From contig CALFYQ010000344.1 of assembly GCA_937952085.1 (NCBI GenBank), positions 1-7,913 on the forward strand: 7,913 nucleotides of DNA, given 5' to 3'. Positions 6,004 through 7,913 of this stretch are shown piece after piece (position 1 is the stretch's first letter; every line of letters begins with the position of its first letter). This stretch comes from an uncultured Paracoccaceae bacterium (GTDB lineage: Bacteria; Pseudomonadota; Alphaproteobacteria; Rhodobacterales; Rhodobacteraceae). The notes below the pieces were generated by a model, which saw nothing but the letters and a program-made list of their open reading frames with translations, was not told where the DNA came from and ran no database searches. The position numbers and the translations under genes are program-made.

Positions 6004-7644
6004 TCACGCCGGGAACCAACGGCCCGCAGAGACGACGCCCTTCACAGGCACGTCCTTCATCGCCGCCGGGTCCGCCAGCGGGTCTCCGCCGAGCACGGCG
6101 AAATCGGCGATCTTGCCGGTCTCGATGGAGCCGATCTCATGGTCGAGCTTCAGCGTGTAGGCGGCGCCGAGGGTGATCGCGAAAAGCGCCTCGGCGGCCG
6201 CGATCCGCTGCTCCGGCCCCAGCACCTTGCCCGACATGGTGAGCCGGTTCACCGCGCACCAGGCGGTGTAGAGCGGCGCGAGCGGGGTGACCGGCGCGTC
6301 GGAATGGATCGCCATCGGCACGCCCTCGTCGAGGCAGGTGCGGCAGGCGTCCATCCTCCGGGCGCGGTCCGTCCCGATCGACTTCGCGACATGCATGTCG
6401 CCGAAATACCAGATGTGGTTCGAGAAGATGTTGGCGCAGAGGCCGAGCGCCTTCATGCGCTTGAACTGCGCCCGGTCGATCAGCTGGCAGTGCTGCAACG
6501 TATGGCGATGGTCCGGCCAGGGATGCGCCGCGATCGCCTCTGCCACCGCCTCGATGGCGACCTCGGAAGCCTCGTCGCCATTGGTGTGGATGTGCATCTG
6601 CACGTGACGGGCGTGGAGGTCGGCGATCAGCGCGCGGGCCTGCTCCGGCGCGATCACCCAGATGCCGTTCGGCTGTCCGTGGAGATGGCCCGGCCATTTC
6701 AACCGCGCAGTGTAGCCTTGGATCGAGCCGTCGAGCACCAGCTTCACGCCGCCGAGGCGGAGCCGGTCCGTCGCCTTCGCCTTCAGCGCCAGCGCGCGCG
6801 GGCCGACCTCGGCCGGCGGCATCATCGCCGCGCCGAGCATGGGCGCGATGCGAAGCGGGAAGTCCGCCGCCCCGGTGGCGGCGACGAGCGCGGCGACATC
6901 CTCGTCCGGCAGCGCAGCGTGAAGATCCGTCATCGTCGTTGTTCCGGTCTGCACCGCCAGCCGGGCGAACATCGTCACCGCCTCCGGGTTCGCCGAGAGC
7001 GAGCGGAAGTCGACGCCGATCCGCCGCATCAGCGGGAACATCGCCGCCATTTCCTGAAGCTCGCCGTTCGGTTCCCCGTCCGGGCCCTTGGCGACGCCCT
7101 CGACATTGGTCTCCCGGGTATAGCTGGCGAGGGAGAGCGCCGGCGTGTTGGCGGTGAGAAGGTGGAAGTTGGAATGCTGCACCGCGATCGGCCGGGTCTT
7201 CGACACCGCGTCGAGATGGGTGCGGTTCAGCCGTTCCGTCGGCAGGAAGATCGGGTCGAACCCCCAGGCGTAGAGCGGCGTTTTCGGGTCCGCCCCCTCG
7301 GCGGTCATCCGCGCATCCGCCTCGCGCAGCCGCGCGATCACCTGGCCGATCTCGGTCAGCCCTTCCCAGAGCTTGCCCTCGGCGTCGTAGCGGTCATGGA
7401 AGCCGACATAGGGGAACTTCCACATCGCGCCGGCCATCATGTGGGCGTGGCCCTCGACAAAGCCCGGCGTCAGCACCGCGTCGGCGAAGGTCTCGTCGAG
7501 CCTGCCGCCGCCCCAGGGCGCGGCGCAATCGGCGCCGCCGACGGCGAGGATCCGACCCTCCCGCACGGCGACATGGGTGGCCTCCGGCAGGTTCGGGTCC
7601 ATCGTGATGATCTTCTGCGCGCGGAAGACGGTGGTTTCGGTCAT
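6004..7644 (-). CDS. YtcJ-like metal-dependent amidohydrolase (amidohydrolase family 3)
   Basis: This 546-residue enzyme belongs to the amidohydrolase superfamily, which hydrolyses C-N or ester bonds with one or two metal ions in a TIM barrel. The N-terminal beta-sandwich strand (residues 1-60) leads to the metal-binding HxH in VEGHAHMMAG (His66, His68). Then come VKLVLDGSIQGYTA (300-313), typical of the YtcJ branch; HIHTNGDEA (351-359) with His351 and His353; LQHCQLID (383-390) with His385; and the late aspartate in AIHSDAP (Asp449). The C-terminal EIGSIETGKIADFAVL returns to the sandwich. All expected catalytic positions are present and the length is normal. No signal peptide is seen, so it is probably cytoplasmic. 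GAGGG 6 nt upstream supports the start at 7644. Characterised relatives include N-substituted formamide deformylase, but most have no known substrate, so none is assigned. The gene converges on the TRAP operon and is probably transcribed independently. Confidence 0.9.
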   Translation of the reverse strand: MTETTVFRAQKIITMDPNLPEATHVAVREGRILAVGGADCAAPWGGGRLDETFADAVLTPGFVEGHAHMMAGAMWKFPYVGFHDRYDAEGKLWEGLTEIGQVIARLREADARMTAEGADPKTPLYAWGFDPIFLPTERLNRTHLDAVSKTRPIAVQHSNFHLLTANTPALSLASYTRETNVEGVAKGPDGEPNGELQEMAAMFPLMRRIGVDFRSLSANPEAVTMFARLAVQTGTTTMTDLHAALPDEDVAALVAATGAADFPLRIAPMLGAAMMPPAEVGPRALALKAKATDRLRLGGVKLVLDGSIQGYTARLKWPGHLHGQPNGIWVIAPEQARALIADLHARHVQMHIHTNGDEASEVAIEAVAEAIAAHPWPDHRHTLQHCQLIDRAQFKRMKALGLCANIFSNHIWYFGDMHVAKSIGTDRARRMDACRTCLDEGVPMAIHSDAPVTPLAPLYTAWCAVNRLTMSGKVLGPEQRIAAAEALFAITLGAAYTLKLDHEIGSIETGKIADFAVLGGDPLADPAAMKDVPVKGVVSAGRWFPA

Positions 7645-7913
7645 CTCGGGCCCTCGGAAAGCGGTTTCGGCGAAAGCATAGGGGGGCGCGCCGGGGCGCG
7701 ATGGCGCCAGTTATGCGAAAATTCGCGGGCCTGTCCCGAAGTCTCCCGGGCGGCGCGATGCGTCGGCCTGAGGGCGAACCTGCCGGGCTCCGCGGTGCCT
7801 ATGCCGACGCAGGCGGCGCGGTGCTCGGCCCGAAGGATCTGAGCTTGGCGATCCCCCGACACGCCGTGCCGCCGCCGGATCGCGGAGCGTCGATCCGCCC
7901 CCGGAGGCTCCGG
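7645..7913. other. Upstream region of the amidohydrolase; no recognisable gene
   Basis: This 269-bp stretch holds the amidohydrolase ribosome binding site (7655-7651, minus strand) but no confident promoter; TATGCT at 7680-7675 on the minus strand could be a -10 box but lacks a -35 partner. A small dyad GCGAA-aa-TTCGC lies at 7715-7726 in a locally AT-richer patch and could be an operator. Near the edge, CGGATCG (7876-7882) pairs with CGATCCG (7891-7897), and CCGGAG/CTCCGG (7901-7913) forms another dyad. Several frames stay open here, as expected in GC-rich DNA, but none resembles a known protein or shows a good ribosome binding site. Confidence 0.4.

Noticed and set aside
6139..7842. A 567-residue plus-strand frame opposite the amidohydrolase
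   Set aside because: Arg/His/Val-rich translation without domains; the minus-strand amidohydrolase has intact metal-binding motifs.
7799..7912. A minus-strand frame from the right edge ending in TAG at 7799-7801, a possible C-terminus of an upstream gene
   Set aside because: Only 37 residues, unrecognised, and two other minus-strand frames are equally open here, so it cannot be distinguished from chance.
7701..7913. A plus-strand frame starting ATG at 7701 and open to the window edge (71 codons)
   Set aside because: No good ribosome binding site, noticeably fewer G/C third positions than the true genes, and no recognisable motif. It could still be the start of a real gene beyond the edge, which more sequence would decide.

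Overview
The window is GC-rich DNA with codons ending mostly in G or C. Together with a TAXI-type TRAP transporter and a pentonate-type IlvD/EDD dehydratase, this suggests a heterotrophic alphaproteobacterium of the Rhodobacterales/Rhizobiales kind. That placement is inferred from style and gene content; there is no rRNA or phylogenetic marker here. The region looks like ordinary chromosomal catabolic and transport DNA. I see no insertion sequences, tRNAs, CRISPR arrays or phage genes.

Layout. (1) Positions 1-1037, minus strand: a FecR-domain, membrane-anchored, envelope-facing protein. Its C-terminal half turns into a nearly pure Gly/Asn/Ala repeat and runs off the left edge. (2) 1127-2884, minus: an IlvD/EDD dehydratase of the sugar-acid (L-arabinonate-like) branch, with all iron-sulfur and Mg ligands visible. 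(3) 2885-3057: a 173-bp divergent control region with a candidate promoter for each direction and a small palindrome between them. (4) 3058-5865, plus: a two-gene TRAP transporter operon, made of a TAXI-family solute-binding protein and a fused DctQM permease. The genes are separated by a 63-bp spacer holding a perfect 15-bp inverted repeat. (5) 5866-6003: a short convergent intergenic region with a possible hairpin terminator. (6) 6004-7644, minus: a YtcJ-like metal-dependent amidohydrolase. (7) 7645-7913: probably noncoding or a gene edge, with no recognisable product.

How the genes may work together. The TRAP operon would import an organic acid using the sodium gradient. The dehydratase, divergently transcribed from the same control region, would dehydrate an aldonic acid to a 2-keto-3-deoxy acid. 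The divergent pairing suggests co-regulation, hence that the transporter may carry the dehydratase substrate; this is inference. The amidohydrolase might act on a related amide or ester, but only proximity supports that. The FecR/Gly-Asn protein is probably an unrelated envelope function.

I do not find a clearly new system. The items most worth a second look are the repeat-bearing FecR protein, the dehydratase/TAXI pairing, and the strong stem-loop between the binding protein and permease genes.
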